Position numbers and translations under genes: made by a program
The notes under the pieces: generated by a model
Database searches by the model: none
Seen by the model: only the letters and a program-made list of their open reading frames with translations
What the model was told of the DNA's origin: nothing
Shown here: positions 11,482 through 22,094 of the stretch, in pieces
Layout of the letters: every line of letters starts with the position of its first letter
Position numbering within the stretch: position 1 is the first letter of the stretch
NCBI GenBank assembly: GCA_028554755.1
Contig: JAPTOF010000024.1
Coordinates: forward strand, 6,153,001 to 6,217,000
Length of the DNA: 64,000 nt
Direction of reading: 5' to 3'
Origin: Cordia subcordata
Taxonomy: Eukaryota; Streptophyta; Magnoliopsida; Boraginales; Cordiaceae

Positions 11482-12812
11482 TGTTGGAAAATGTAGTCTA
11501 ACAAAAAAATAAACAACAACTGTAGAACAAGTGCAAAAATAATCTAGCAATATCAAATAGTAGCTTGAGGCGTGTTATAAACACTGTCTTTAAGGATATT
11601 TCGCCTGACTGCAAGCATATCCCCCAAGATTCAACCAGCACTTCTAGTTTTGAACAAGGATTAGGAACAGCAAAAGAAAATTTAATATGATGCACCCAGT
11701 AGTAGAAAACAAAATATTTTAAACAAAGCAGAGGAGAAGGATTTTCTGAGTTGTGTTTAGCATGGAGAATGAAGGGCTATTTATAGGCTTCAAGCTCAAC
11801 AGACTAACTCAAAAATGATGCAGCTAATCCTGAGAAATATTTGGTCTTCAAAAGCTAGAAGAGAAAAATAAGCAACTGCAACCAGAGTTTTAGGCATATG
11901 TGTTTACTTGTTCAAAAGATGAAATTCCAGGAGCAAAATTCAAACTATTCTGGTAAGGCTAAAAAAAATAAGCTATCTTCTGAAAAGCAAAATAATAAAA
12001 TAATCAACTATAGCTAGAGTTTTAGGCACATGTGTTTACTTGTTCAAAAGATGAAATTCCAGAAGCAAAATTCGAACTATTCTGGTAAGGCTAAAAAAAA
12101 ATAAGCCATCTTCTAAAAAGCAAAATAATAATTTTAGGTACATGTGTTTACTTGTTCAAAAGATGAAATTCCAGGAGCAAAATCGAACTATTCTGGTAAG
12201 GCTAAAAAAAATAAGCTACCTTTTGAAAAGTAAAATAATAGTTTTAAGCACATGTGTTTACTTGTTCAAAAGATGAAATTCCGAGAGCAAAATTCGAACT
12301 ATTATGATAAGGCTAAAAAACGAATAAGCTATCTTTTGAAAAGCAAAATAATAGTTTTAAGCACTTGTGTTTACTTGTTCAAAAGATGAAATTCCAGGAG
12401 CAAAATTTGAATTATTCTGGTAAGGCTAAAAAAAAATAAGCTATCTTCTGAAAAGCAAAATAATAGTTTTAGGCACATGTATTTATTTGTTCGAAAGATG
12501 AAATTTCAAGAGCAAAATTCGAACTATTCTGGTAAGGCTAAAAAAAAAAAAAAAGCTATCTTCTGAAAAGCAAAATAATAAATTTCAAAAAGTATCTTGG
12601 ACCGGGCCTCACATATATCTTGTGTGCAGGGGGAGGGACAAATCCACCAATTAAAACTAACGGCCCAAGTTTCATGTGCGCGAATCCATTCCCTTATTCC
12701 ATCTTTCACAATCCCACTAAAGTGTGAACTAATATAAGGTGAGAAAAAGTTTATCATTTTTCTAATGTAAGAAATAAAGTATTCTTTTGAGATACAAACA
12801 AAACAACCAATA
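11482..12812 (-). repeat. Copia 5' LTR (expanded form)
   Basis: It starts TGTTGGAAAATG and ends CCAATA in + coordinates; the final CA has become TA. At 1331 bp it is nearly twice the length of the 3' LTR. The excess is explained by tandem copies of an internal block at about 11887-12590. Outside the block the two LTRs align closely. Confidence 0.9.
11887..12590. repeat. Six-copy tandem repeat of about 115 bp inside the LTR
   Basis: A block starting near GTTTTAGGCACATGTGTTTA and containing CAAAAGATGAAATTCCAG, GGTAAGGCTAAAAAAA and CTGAAAAGCAAAATAATA recurs from about 11887, 12017, 12130, 12240, 12353 and 12465. The partner LTR holds one copy. The copies differ by a few substitutions and A-run lengths. 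Confidence 0.85.
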
Positions 12813-12817
12813 GGAAT
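12813..12817 (+). repeat. Target site duplication GGAAT, right copy
   Basis: It matches 6211-6215 and is followed at once by AGACTTCGC, the continuation of the Rab exon. Confidence 0.9.
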
Positions 12818-13087
12818 AGACTTCGCAAGGAAATATGGATGTCAATTTATTGAATGTAGTGCAAAAACTCGGGCCAATGTGGAGCAATGCTTTGATGAAC
12901 TTGTTCTGAAGGTATAAAAGATAAGAGCCTCAATATATGTTTTTGGACCCATTAATATTTTTTTTTGCACTGGCTCGATCATGACTTTGTGTACATGCTA
13001 GAATTGTGATATTTGGTTGACTTAAAAAATTAAAAAGAAATAATATCTAGTTCTAGTAATGCTTATGCAACTAAGTTTGCACTGAGG

Positions 13088-13350
13088 GAACGCTGTTTGG
13101 GTGGATATGAAGTTCAAATGCGTGCAACATCATAGTCTCCATAATGCACTTAAAAGTGTTACGAAGGATTGGTGAAAATGCATATAAAATAGAATTGTCA
13201 GCTGACTACAGTGTTTGGACAACTTTCAATGTTTCGGATATTTCTCCGTTCTTTGAAGATGATAACGATCGAGACTCGAGTATGAGTCTTTTCCAACCGG
13301 AGGAGAATGAAACCAAGATATTGCAAGATGAACTTGACAAAATATCGTAA
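13088..13350 (+). pseudogene. Ty3/gypsy integrase C-terminal fragment
   Basis: A frame reading VWVDMK and then, after a frame change, VLRRIGENAYKIELSADYSV and TTFNVSDISPFFEDD matches the end of plant gypsy polyproteins (family text ERINDNAYKLDLP and FNVSDLSPF). It lies in what would be the last intron of the Rab gene. Everything upstream in that polyprotein is absent, so this is a truncated insertion. It differs from the G1-G6 family further right, which carries a chromodomain. Confidence 0.8.
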
Positions 13351-13990
13351 GTGAACTCCAATGCCAACACTCTGCTTGTTGAGATAATTTTTGGGTCAAT
13401 TTCTTGGAATAAACTGCTTTGATTGGGAAAGAATTGGAAGGTGAGCCATATACCATTTGAAAGCCATAGAAGTCTAATTTCCAACAAAGAAAATGGTGCC
13501 CAAAAATAATGTTCCTACAAGGAATTATGGCCATTTTACTACAGACTTTCAGAACTGATTTTACTGTAGCAAGCTAGGAAGAGGAATGACTTTCCAGCTT
13601 TCTTTTCATTCTTTTATGTGGCCGTTGCACCTACATTCCTTGGGTATTGTTAAGTAATTAGTTTCCTTATTACTTTCTAGCAAGTTTCATTATTTTTCAT
13701 TTCCCAAGTCATGATAGAAGTAAAGCATTACTACTCTAATCTAAATCTACCTAAGCTTGGGACGTTGTTCCAATTATTATCTTTAAAAGGCCATCTCTTG
13801 TAATCATTGAACAGACAATTGAAATAGAAATACACCACATATTTTGAACCTTTGGCTTTGCTATATTCCCTCTAAATTTTACTCGTAACTCTTGGATGGA
13901 TTTAACAGTGGTGGTCACTTGAATGGTGCCTTGTGTTAATCTCCTATTTCTCCATTCTTCCTGGAGTCATGGATTCATTTTGCGTAAACT
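13351..13990 (+). repeat. Downstream region and partial LTR of the truncated gypsy element
   Basis: After the integrase tail the sequence is non-coding. It includes CTCTTGTAATCATTGAACAG and CAATTGAAATAGAAATACACC at about 13795-13840, a layout typical of the transcribed end of plant gypsy LTRs (short spacer after a TATA-like region, then R/U5). I could not fix exact LTR ends. Confidence 0.5.
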
Positions 13991-14149
13991 TTTCGATATA
14001 TGAAGGCAATAGTTGATAGGTACGAGCTTATATGTTATTATACATTGAAGAAAAGAAACAGGTGCTATCCCAGCGGGCCAAAAAAAAAAAAGTACTGTTA
14101 TAGTAATCAAACAAATGAATTATGCTCATCCAATGACAAAACGATGCCT

Positions 14150-14306
14150 CCACTCAATGCAGCTCCAGCAAGTGTTTCCATTTATTGATAATATAATATA
14201 TACAATCTAGATACCGAGACAACATATTCCACTCAAAGTAGCTCCAACAAGTCTTTCCATTTATTGACAATGTAATGTACATAAATTCTAAATACCGAGA
14301 CGACAT
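14150..14306. repeat. Two-copy tandem repeat of about 76 bp
   Basis: CCACTCAATGCAGCTCCAGC...ATACCGAGACAACAT is followed by CCACTCAAAGTAGCTCCAAC...ATACCGAGACGACAT. The copies have diverged by several substitutions. No coding role is seen. Confidence 0.7.
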
Positions 14307-15396
14307 AATACACAAAAGTTGTTCTTGGATTATGTTATAATTCATAGTCATTTGATTAAAATTAGATAGTCAACACATAATGATGAAAGAGTTCATATAT
14401 AATAAAAAGTTCCATTTCAAATTTAAAAATCTGTTACACAAGTGAATTCTCTTCATTGCATATTAGAGCAACACCAAATTAATTTTCGTTAGGAAACTTG
14501 ACGTCCTAAAAGATGACAATGGAGTAAGCCACCAATTAATGAATGAGTACGTGGTCAGTTTTGTTTTGCTATTGGGAGGATTATTGATGATAATTTTTAA
14601 TTAGAGAGAATCTAATTTTCTTTTATGCGTTACTAGATTTCTGTATTAATTAAATGAAAAATTAAATATTAATTTATTTAATTAACTAAAATTGAAAATT
14701 GAAAATTAAAACCAATGAAATAAAATAATAATAATAATAAAAAATAATAATAAAAATAAAAATTTGGGACATTTTTGTATAATAACTCAAAAATTCCCAA
14801 GAATGTTAGTTTTAAACCAAACATAACATTTCTAGGAATATATGTTGAAAATTTCCCAAGAATATTTTTGATATACCAAACAATTTTTATATCATTCCTG
14901 GGACTAAACACCACGTAACTCTAATATAATGTTGAAGTTATCACATTATATAAAAGTTTGAGATTATAAAGAGAATATTAGTAAACATTTATATATTGTA
15001 TTAAGGCAAACTAACATAAAATATTAAGGCTGTGATTACGTTGTGTCACTTGCTTATTCCAACAGGCTTTACTTAAAGCTTTCTGCATATACTTTCTTTT
15101 TTCTTTTGGCCTAATTCTTTTTTCTTTTTTGGCCAAAAAGCTTTTCCGCATGTGCTCAAATAATCCTGATAAGAACATTGCTGACTCCCTGCTGTACTGC
15201 CCATAGAACACGATGATGATGACAAATGTATTGAAAAAGAAAACTTTTACGTCTAAATCACATCCTTCTTTTTTTGGTCAAACGTCCAATAACATACGAT
15301 TTTAAAGTTTCCATTATGTATAAGGCTCAAGCGTTTACGGGGTTTGCATCGATCCATTTTCTTTTAATATTATTTTTGCAAATCTTTTCTCTTCTA
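14307..15396. other. AT-rich intergenic sequence
   Basis: It contains an AAT-rich low-complexity run (about 14723-14762) and a patch with repeated CCCAAGAAT/AACCAAAC text (14795-14915) that could be a decayed MITE. No supported gene. Confidence 0.4.
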
Positions 15397-15661
15397 TATA
15401 GTTGATTCTTGTAAATCAATTATGTAAGACTTAGGTAATCAACAATAATTGTAATTAACATAGTTTATGGTAACTAGGCTTATATATAAGAAGGTATAAA
15501 ATACTTATATTCTTGTATATCTTTCTTTTTTTGTATGATTGATTCTTGTAAATTAACTAGGAAAGATTTAGGTAATCAGCATTGATTGTAATTAGCATAA
15601 GTTATGGTAACTAGACTCCTATACAAAGAGGTACAAAATACTTTTCAGAAAATATAAGTTT
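15397..15661 (+). promoter_or_regulatory. Two-copy 137-bp repeat with TATA-like boxes
   Basis: Each copy contains TTGATTCTTGTAAAT, TTAGGTAATCA, TTGTAATTA, a GTAACTAG stretch, a TATA-like segment (CTTATATATAAGAAGGTA in the first, CCTATACAAAGAGGTA in the second), then AAAATACTT. The period is about 137 bp. The second copy ends some 45 bp before the ATG at 15705, so the pair looks like a duplicated promoter or LTR U3/R fragment. Promoter activity is inferred only. Confidence 0.45.
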
Positions 15662-15704
15662 TTTTGTAATTTTCTCTACTTGTTAAATCATTTTTTTGAC
15701 AAGC

Positions 15705-16163
15705 ATGATGGCCAACCTAAGCAAATTCCACCAACATCAATCAAAAGATGAAGATTACATACCTGATACTGAAGATAATGATAAAGATGAAGACTACATA
15801 CCGCCAGTAGAAAAAGCTAAAAGATCAAAAAAGAGAGAGACTCCTGAATATTCTTCATCGAGTAGAGGAGCAGCAAAAGAACATAAAGGGTGGGCTACTC
15901 CACCACCCATTGAGGCTGAGGTTTCTGATGATGATGATGATGATGATGATGAAGTGTATGCTGGCCCTTATCGACTATATTCAAAAATTGAGAAGTAAAT
16001 TCTAAATGATGGGATTGATTTACTCTACAAAAAAAAGGCACTTGAGATGAAAGAGAAGATAAAGGCTCTACGACGTAAGGAGATTGAACTTTATTTGTTT
16101 TACTTGGAAGTAATGCGTCTGCATGCTTTTAACGTTTTGAAGGCTATGGATAAAGACACCTGA
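15705..16163 (+). pseudogene. Unrecognised acidic protein frame with one in-frame stop
   Basis: From ATG 15705 the frame gives a highly charged protein with two DEDYIP repeats, a Lys/Arg-rich patch (KAKRSKKRE), a Ser run and an eight-Asp run, then RLYSKIEK and TAA at 15996-15998. The same frame stays open for another 54 codons to TGA at 16161, and that part (ALEMKEKIKALRRKEIELYL) looks like a coiled coil. One stop therefore splits a roughly 150-residue protein. I do not recognise the family. The acidic, repeat-rich N-terminus and helical C-terminus would suit a transposon accessory or nuclear protein, but that is a guess. Alternatively, the short frame ending at 15998 is the real product. Confidence 0.35.
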
Positions 16164-17654
16164 AATTGAGTGATGAAAATTTATTATATGTTTGTTTTAT
16201 ATATCTCTCCTTAGTTTATTCAACTCTTGATGAAGTTACTGTGGAAGCAATTGAAGCAAGATTGTTGACTAGAAATTATTTATTACTGATATTATGTTTG
16301 TTTCTAGAGTTACTAGCTGTGTCTCAATTGTAAGTCTTTAGCTTAATTCAGAATAATAGAACTCTTAAAATCATATGTGTAAGGAAATTGACAGCATTTC
16401 CACTTTTTTCTTTTCCCCCTATAGCATGTTTGCTGTGACGTGAGTGTCTATAGGGTGTGGTAGTTCGAGAATTTTTGGTTATTGACAGCTGAATTAGCTA
16501 TTCATTGTTAAGACAAATTACGATCTTGATTTGCTCAGATTGTTGATCAATCCGCCAGCTGCCTTTGAAGAGCATGGCCAGCAATAATAATCTGAGTAAA
16601 TTCCACATATATTTATTTAGTGTTGGTACCTTATTTTGTTGATAAGATAAAGAAGAAGAATTGAAAACCTTTTATCAACTAAATCTACTTTTTTAGATTT
16701 AAGATTTCAAATAAGCATATAACAAACACAGCACTAAACCTACACGGTTATTACAGAATCGTCCTGGAACAAAGTGCTACCAGCATTAACCTGAAAAATT
16801 AGAATAAACTTGTAATTAATATGCCTCCATGTGGAAACTTGGTGCAATGTTATCCAAGTATTACTTATTTGTTGATTCTGCACCTTACTATATGTCTACA
16901 TCAGTCGATGACGGGAAGTGATGAGGACATCTTTTATCTTGCTTCTATGGTTAAGTGCATACGCCCTTTATTTAGGCCATTCACATCAACTCCAACAACT
17001 AAATGTTTCTACATGTTTACGTAATTGGTCAGAATTGGAAATTTTATGGTAAACTAATCATAATAAACACACTAATAGAAAGAGAATCGAGGGTAATAAT
17101 AGTTGTTATAATGTCTATTTCAAAATCATTTATAGAAGATAAAGCCTCTAGGCCCTTACTTGAAATAGGAAGTAACTCATAAGCTCAATGAGCGGATTTC
17201 GCCATCATGTGCTGTCTGCCGATGTACTTGCTATCAGTTTAAGTTGCATACATGATGAAAGGATACTGGACATTGAAACATAAAGGGAACAAAAAAGGAA
17301 AGGCAACTAAATTAAATCAGACGAGTATCGGCAGCATTCATAAACTTGACACTTATGTGTACCTAGATACATCTACATTCAGAAGTGTACATATTAAAGA
17401 GATGTAGATTTCCCAGGCAATCACCCGCAGCCAGGTATTTTCTATTATTGCACATAAGCAACTAGCGTCATGGATATAGATAGTGCAAAAGATTTCTCAA
17501 CCTGAAGACAAGGATCAAAATTAGGTATAACAAATAGAATGGTGACTAAAAAGTGTATGTTTAGTATCAAGAGCCATTCACAATCAAGATCACACAAGAA
17601 CTGAATGCAACACTGTATAATGATATCGAAACAATAACAACTTTTAATGTTACT
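16164..17654. other. Intergenic sequence, no supported gene
   Basis: AT-rich, with only short shadow frames. I see no domain, RNA gene or clear repeat. Confidence 0.4.
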
Positions 17655-18132
17655 ACTCCCTCTATCTCAATTTGCTGCAGTCTTTCCTTCTTGAAAGGTC
17701 TCAAATCCAAGTGCATTTAACCAAACTGGACACTTTTTCTCCAAATTTGATTTGATACATAAACTATTATTCTACAGAACCAACCAATCCAGTTCTAATG
17801 TACTTGATTGTTGTTAAGTAGTAGATGACACTATTGCCTTAACTATTATAGATAGTTTTAGCCCCTGTCTATTAGATTGTGGGAAGCACATACGAACATT
17901 CTTGTTAGACGAATAATTGAATTGAAAAAAAAAAAGTCGTTGGTCCAGATAGATTGAGAACCTGAGAGGGGATCCAACAATTATGCCTCTTCTAAAGCTG
18001 TCCTACTTAATAGGTTTCCAATTGCCGCAAATCTTGAAGCAGTGTAACATATGTTAATCACTTCATCTTAACATATCCCTCTTGTTGTTAGCATATTAGC
18101 TTGCAGAACCATATAAAACTAGAAGGAGTACT
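17655..18132. mobile_element. Candidate MITE
   Basis: The left end TACTCCCTCTATCTCAATTTG resembles widespread plant MITE termini, and the right end AGAAGGAGTACTTA is roughly its inverted complement (GAAGGAGTA against TACTCCCTC). The 480 bp between have no coding potential. The ends were matched by eye and the target duplication is unclear. Confidence 0.35.
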
Positions 18133-19185
18133 TACCCTCCTAATGATATAGTTATGGAGAAAAGCAAGCAGCGTTAGTCTGCCATTTAGCTCATCTAAGA
18201 CTCATTCATCTTAAGTCGTTGCTCTCCAAAATCTACTTATTTTTTCTTACAGAAGAGACAGTTTAAACAGCATTTTTTGGTTTCATCTTGCACAAGCAAG
18301 AGAGATCTTACTTATCAGAGATGCAATATAATTGTGGTGGTTCACTAAAATCTTAACTTAGGGTTGCTTTGCAAATATCTACATGGTTGTAACTGCATAC
18401 AGGCCACATCAAAGTGCACCCATATATGAATTTGAAGATGTCCTTGCATGAGTAAAAATTAGAAACTTTGAAAATCAGAACTAGTAGAAGGAACATAATG
18501 CAATATTGCAGACTGCTTACCATTAAGCATCACTCAGCAATACTGAAAACTCAACAAAGTAAATTATGAGCTCCTTCAGCATAATGGACCAGTATAACTA
18601 AGAAATTTGCATTAGTCCCAGTTCATGAGAAAACGAAAAATGAATAAATCAAACATTAGTAGCAAACTAATGAGTAAGAGTAATGAATCAACAGCGGACT
18701 AAGAAGTAACCACATATAACAAAACAGGAGGAAATCAAGCCATCAACATATATTCAAGAGACTATTTAAGTTGTCCAATGACTCAACAAAGTGCAAGCTA
18801 CTAAGTTAGTGTACAACATTTCAATGGAAAAATTATCTTTATCTTTTCTATATTTTTAGTCCATGAAACCACTACTTATCCTAATACTATGGACTCATTA
18901 TCTCAACCAATAAGTTTGTTGGAAGCTGTAGGCAACCATAGATATATAAAATCTTGTGTATCAATTTGGCAAGAGATTCCCCCCATTAAGAAGTAACATG
19001 ATTTAAAATTATGCACAACATTGCAGTTCATATATACGCTTCCCAATTTGAGAAGCTATTTCCAAGATAAATATAAGAGGACTAATCAAGTCTATCAAAG
19101 CAAAAACATGTACATACTTAAATTTATAGCTTTTTAGGCATTATGTATCATGATTCATTTACGTATGCTACCTGTTGCAGACAGG
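18133..19185. other. Non-coding sequence, possibly intron of a minus-strand transcript
   Basis: No supported gene. It lies beyond the last exon-like patch (19190-19330) of the candidate minus-strand transcript. Confidence 0.3.
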
Positions 19186-19189
19186 TTCA

Positions 19190-19330
19190 AGGGGGAGAGC
19201 GGCCCAAAGAGAACTAAGAGCATGAAGTCGGTGCAAATACTCCCCGAATGCAAGCAAACCTCTTGCTGCTTGGCAAGTTGTCAAGATGCACAACATTTAC
19301 TGCAGAGTTTGCTGGCAAAGGTGATCTGCC
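19190..19330 (-). other. Exon-like patch on the minus strand
   Basis: On the minus strand the text CTCTGCAG is followed by about 130 bases of markedly higher GC than the surroundings, ending CTGCAACAG|GTAGCA, a good donor. One frame is open throughout (MLCILTTCQAARG, then FGEYLHRLHALSSLW). With the patches at 20338-20405 and 21430-21550 it may form a spliced transcript. No protein family is recognised, so it may be non-coding. Confidence 0.25.
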
Positions 19331-20337
19331 CATCGAAGATCAGGCCAAATAAAGGATATTTATTATGAAGTTGCAAAACATAGAGTGGTAATATGTAGTC
19401 ATTATCACATTCTTGTACACTTTAACTTAACATGGTTTGAAATAGTTTTCAGTTTCATAAATGTTAAGCATTCATCAAGAGATTCTTTATATAGTTCCCA
19501 GAAGAAAAGACTGCATTGGCAATCAAGAACTTCAAATCCTTCTCCGAGTACCTAGGGCATATCATCTAGTACTAACATCTTCAAATCATTCTCCAAGTAG
19601 CTTTAGTATCAAATAAGAAAAGATAGAGCTAGAATAACAGCCAAGGGAGTTCAGCATCTAGTACCTTGGACATAAACAGAATAACGTCAATCATGAATTC
19701 TTTCTCACATGCCTGCCAAAAGAAGCAAATTCTTTAGCTTAAGGCACAATAGTCTCACCTCCAACTGAACAACAAGATCAAAAAGTCAATGAACAAATAT
19801 AAGACCACTGCAATAGTAATGAACCTCTATGTTCAAGATATGAACCAAATAAAGACTCCAAGCATGCTACAGTTACAAGGCAACCTTCTATATTCAAGAG
19901 AGTTAGCTTTTGCAGAGCTACAATGTGCACAGGAAACCTGTTAGATTCTTTTCTGTTGTCTTAATATAGTTGTAGATCCATTGGATATCAATAGTGTAAT
20001 CAGTAACCAAGTATTTCTTGTACGTGAAAATTAAATTTTGTACTGTGCATATATAATTTTTCAAAGAACAATAATGTCATGATACCTTCCCTCAATTATT
20101 TTTACTTGTAACTAGAAGTACTAGGGGGAGGCAAACAATAAAGAAAATAAGTTTGCTCTGCTCGCCATCATAAACAGGAAAAACCCTCAGAAAGGTCAGT
20201 GGTTTAGCATAAATCTCTTGATGACTTGGGAACAAGTGTTAAATATATGAAACATTAGAAAAGTAGGATGCACATATTGAACATCTTATGACTTGCCTAG
20301 ATGGTTTAAATTTCAAGTGCATTAACATATAGGTACT

Positions 20338-20405
20338 GCATTCGAGTAAACTGCCAATGGATACCAGCAGCAGAGACCAGACAAGAAATTCTGGGCCAAA
20401 TTCCT
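20338..20405 (-). other. Exon-like patch with strong splice acceptor, minus strand
   Basis: On the minus strand TTTGTATTTCAG is followed by GAATTTGGCCCAGAATTTC and a GC-richer stretch to GAATGCA|GTACCT. The frame is open (EFGPEFLVWSLLLVSIGSLL) and in phase with the patch at 21430-21550. Supported only by splice consensus and composition. Confidence 0.25.
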
Positions 20406-21429
20406 GAAATACAAAGAAGTGTCATGCTAATATGAAGTATCAACTCAGCTAACCTTAAAAGAAAGACAGATTGCATGGCTTCATTATGTTATAAATTAGA
20501 AGGTTGATTCTTCTCATTCAAATTAAGTCAATGAAGCTCAAATGAAGCATAGACTACCTTAGAAAGATTGATTGCTAATATATGTATAGCCAACCATAGC
20601 CTATTTGGTCTTAGTTCATTCTTGTTTGTACACCTAAAGCAAAATAAGAAACTGATGAACTGGCACTAAGGAATAAAGAGAGGCTGCAAAAGAGCAGTTA
20701 TGCACAATGTGCAACAATTTAAGAATTTTGCACTAAAAGTTAGGACCACTGTCAACATTAGTGCTATGGTCTTAATACGAGATGTCAAACAATTGCATGG
20801 AGAGACAACCAGGTAAAGTAACGAGGTTGCACCTTTGGACGTATTAGTTGTAAGATTAGTAGGGGAGTGAGCTTCAGATACATTGAACAGGCTAGAGATG
20901 GCAACAAAGCAAAAGGCTAAGTGTAAATAATCTATTAAAAAAAAGATAATTGTTCAAATATACCAATTTAAATTTAATTTCTTGAATCATGCATCATTTT
21001 ATTGTGCAATACAAATTACAATTGTAAAACTGAAAGCAAGACAGAAAACATTAGATATCAACTGATTAGCAACATTCAAAATGAATTCTATTTTAACATT
21101 CATCTCATATCTTAACAGAAAAGCAATTCACATGCGACATTAGTTCCATTTTAGAAATAACAAACTAACAATTAACATTTATATGCTATCAAACGCAAGC
21201 TAACAAGATAATCTCAATTAATAAACTCAAACTCAGATGAAAATTTATGTCTTTGTTCACCTTTAGTCAAAAAACGCACTTTAAACTAATCACAACCATA
21301 ATGAAATTCTAATTGAAAATCAATAGCTTATAGAAGGTTCTAGAATTCAAATTGGACAATAATGCAAAATCCAACAAAAATATGAATAACTAAGTCCAAA
21401 ATATGGGTGAAAATTTACAATATCAAACC

Positions 21430-21550
21430 TTGAGCTTTGGCTTGAGAGCTTTCAATTTCTTAACAACCTTAAACCCCCGGAGCCCCTCAACTCCTGCATT
21501 CCACACTTGCTCCGCCGTAGGCAGAAAGTGACGATGCTCTCCGCCCACAT
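21430..21550 (-). other. Candidate exon of an unrecognised gene, minus strand
   Basis: A GC-rich island in AT-rich DNA. One minus-strand frame reads GGEHRHFLPTAEQVWNAG and KVVKKLKALKPKLK and ends at a possible donor AAG|GTTTGA. There is no ATG in that frame after the upstream stop, so it would need an earlier exon or is untranslated. Another GC-rich island at about 21810-21960 could be its promoter or leader. The KLKALKPKLK text loosely resembles plant LINE polyproteins, which is the main alternative. Confidence 0.3.
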
Positions 21551-22094
21551 AATTAACAATAACAATTTATTTTAACCAATCCCAGGTCTACCCTACTTGA
21601 AGAAATTGAAATGAGGAAATGAGGAAAGAAGGAGTATAATCAGACGCCTTCGGATGTTGAGAACTTGAAGAGCCAATCAGAATTAACCAATCCCAGGTCA
21701 ACCCTACCTGCTCTTCTACTACATTTTTACTCCATCTATACATACACAATGCCAAATCAACACCATTGGGACCTGAGGGATACACGTATTAACAATAACA
21801 GTTTATTATCGCGCATGGTGAGTTGTGTGTGTTTGCGCGACAGACGAGACACTCGACAACGCGGATCGAGTCAGTGGCAGTGATTCATTGAAATATTGCG
21901 GGTCTTTGGATTTTCACGCCGTTGGTCTCTCTCCGCCGCCACTCACGACATCCTCGATTTACCTCCCGCAGTTAAGGCCCCAGTGTGAAAAAGTTCTCCT
22001 TTGGTTAACCCTTTTAAAAAAAATAACAATTTATTATGTATTCCATAATAATAATTATTAATAATTCCGACAATGGCACTCAATTGCCCACTCA

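Larger units (their letters stand above)
6216..12812 (-). mobile_element. Degenerate Ty1/copia LTR retrotransposon
   Basis: This is a complete but inactive element of 6597 bp on the minus strand. Its order is 5' LTR (11482-12812), gag, protease, integrase, reverse transcriptase, RNase H and 3' LTR (6216-6947). Integrase before reverse transcriptase is the copia order. A purine tract (TATGTGGGAGAT on the minus strand) abuts the 3' LTR. Both outer ends carry GGAAT target duplications. The polyprotein is cut by several stops and frameshifts, so it cannot move itself. The leader after the 5' LTR does not show the common TGGTATCAGAGC primer site, so the priming tRNA is unclear. I do not assign a clade. 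Confidence 0.95.
5823..12911 (+). pseudogene. Rab GTPase (RABC/Rab18-type) fragment interrupted by a copia element
   Basis: Two exons of a Rab-family small GTPase are readable. The first (about 5823-5936) reads ETFTNLSNIW, then NQDCIKMLVGNKVDK, with the guanine-specificity motif NKVD, and ends at a GT donor. The next begins after TTATTACAG at 6181 (ESERVISKKEGI), is broken after GGAAT at 6215, and resumes at 12818 (DFARKYGCQFIECSAKTR, with the SAK motif), ending at AAG|GTATAA (12911). Joined across the insertion the frame is continuous and matches the RABC C-terminal half, which in plants acts in vesicle traffic. A TGA at 5832-5834 stands where the family has Arg, consistent with CGA to TGA. 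The P-loop exons and the prenylated Cys tail exon are not found, so the copy was probably already partial or dying before the insertion. Confidence 0.85.
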
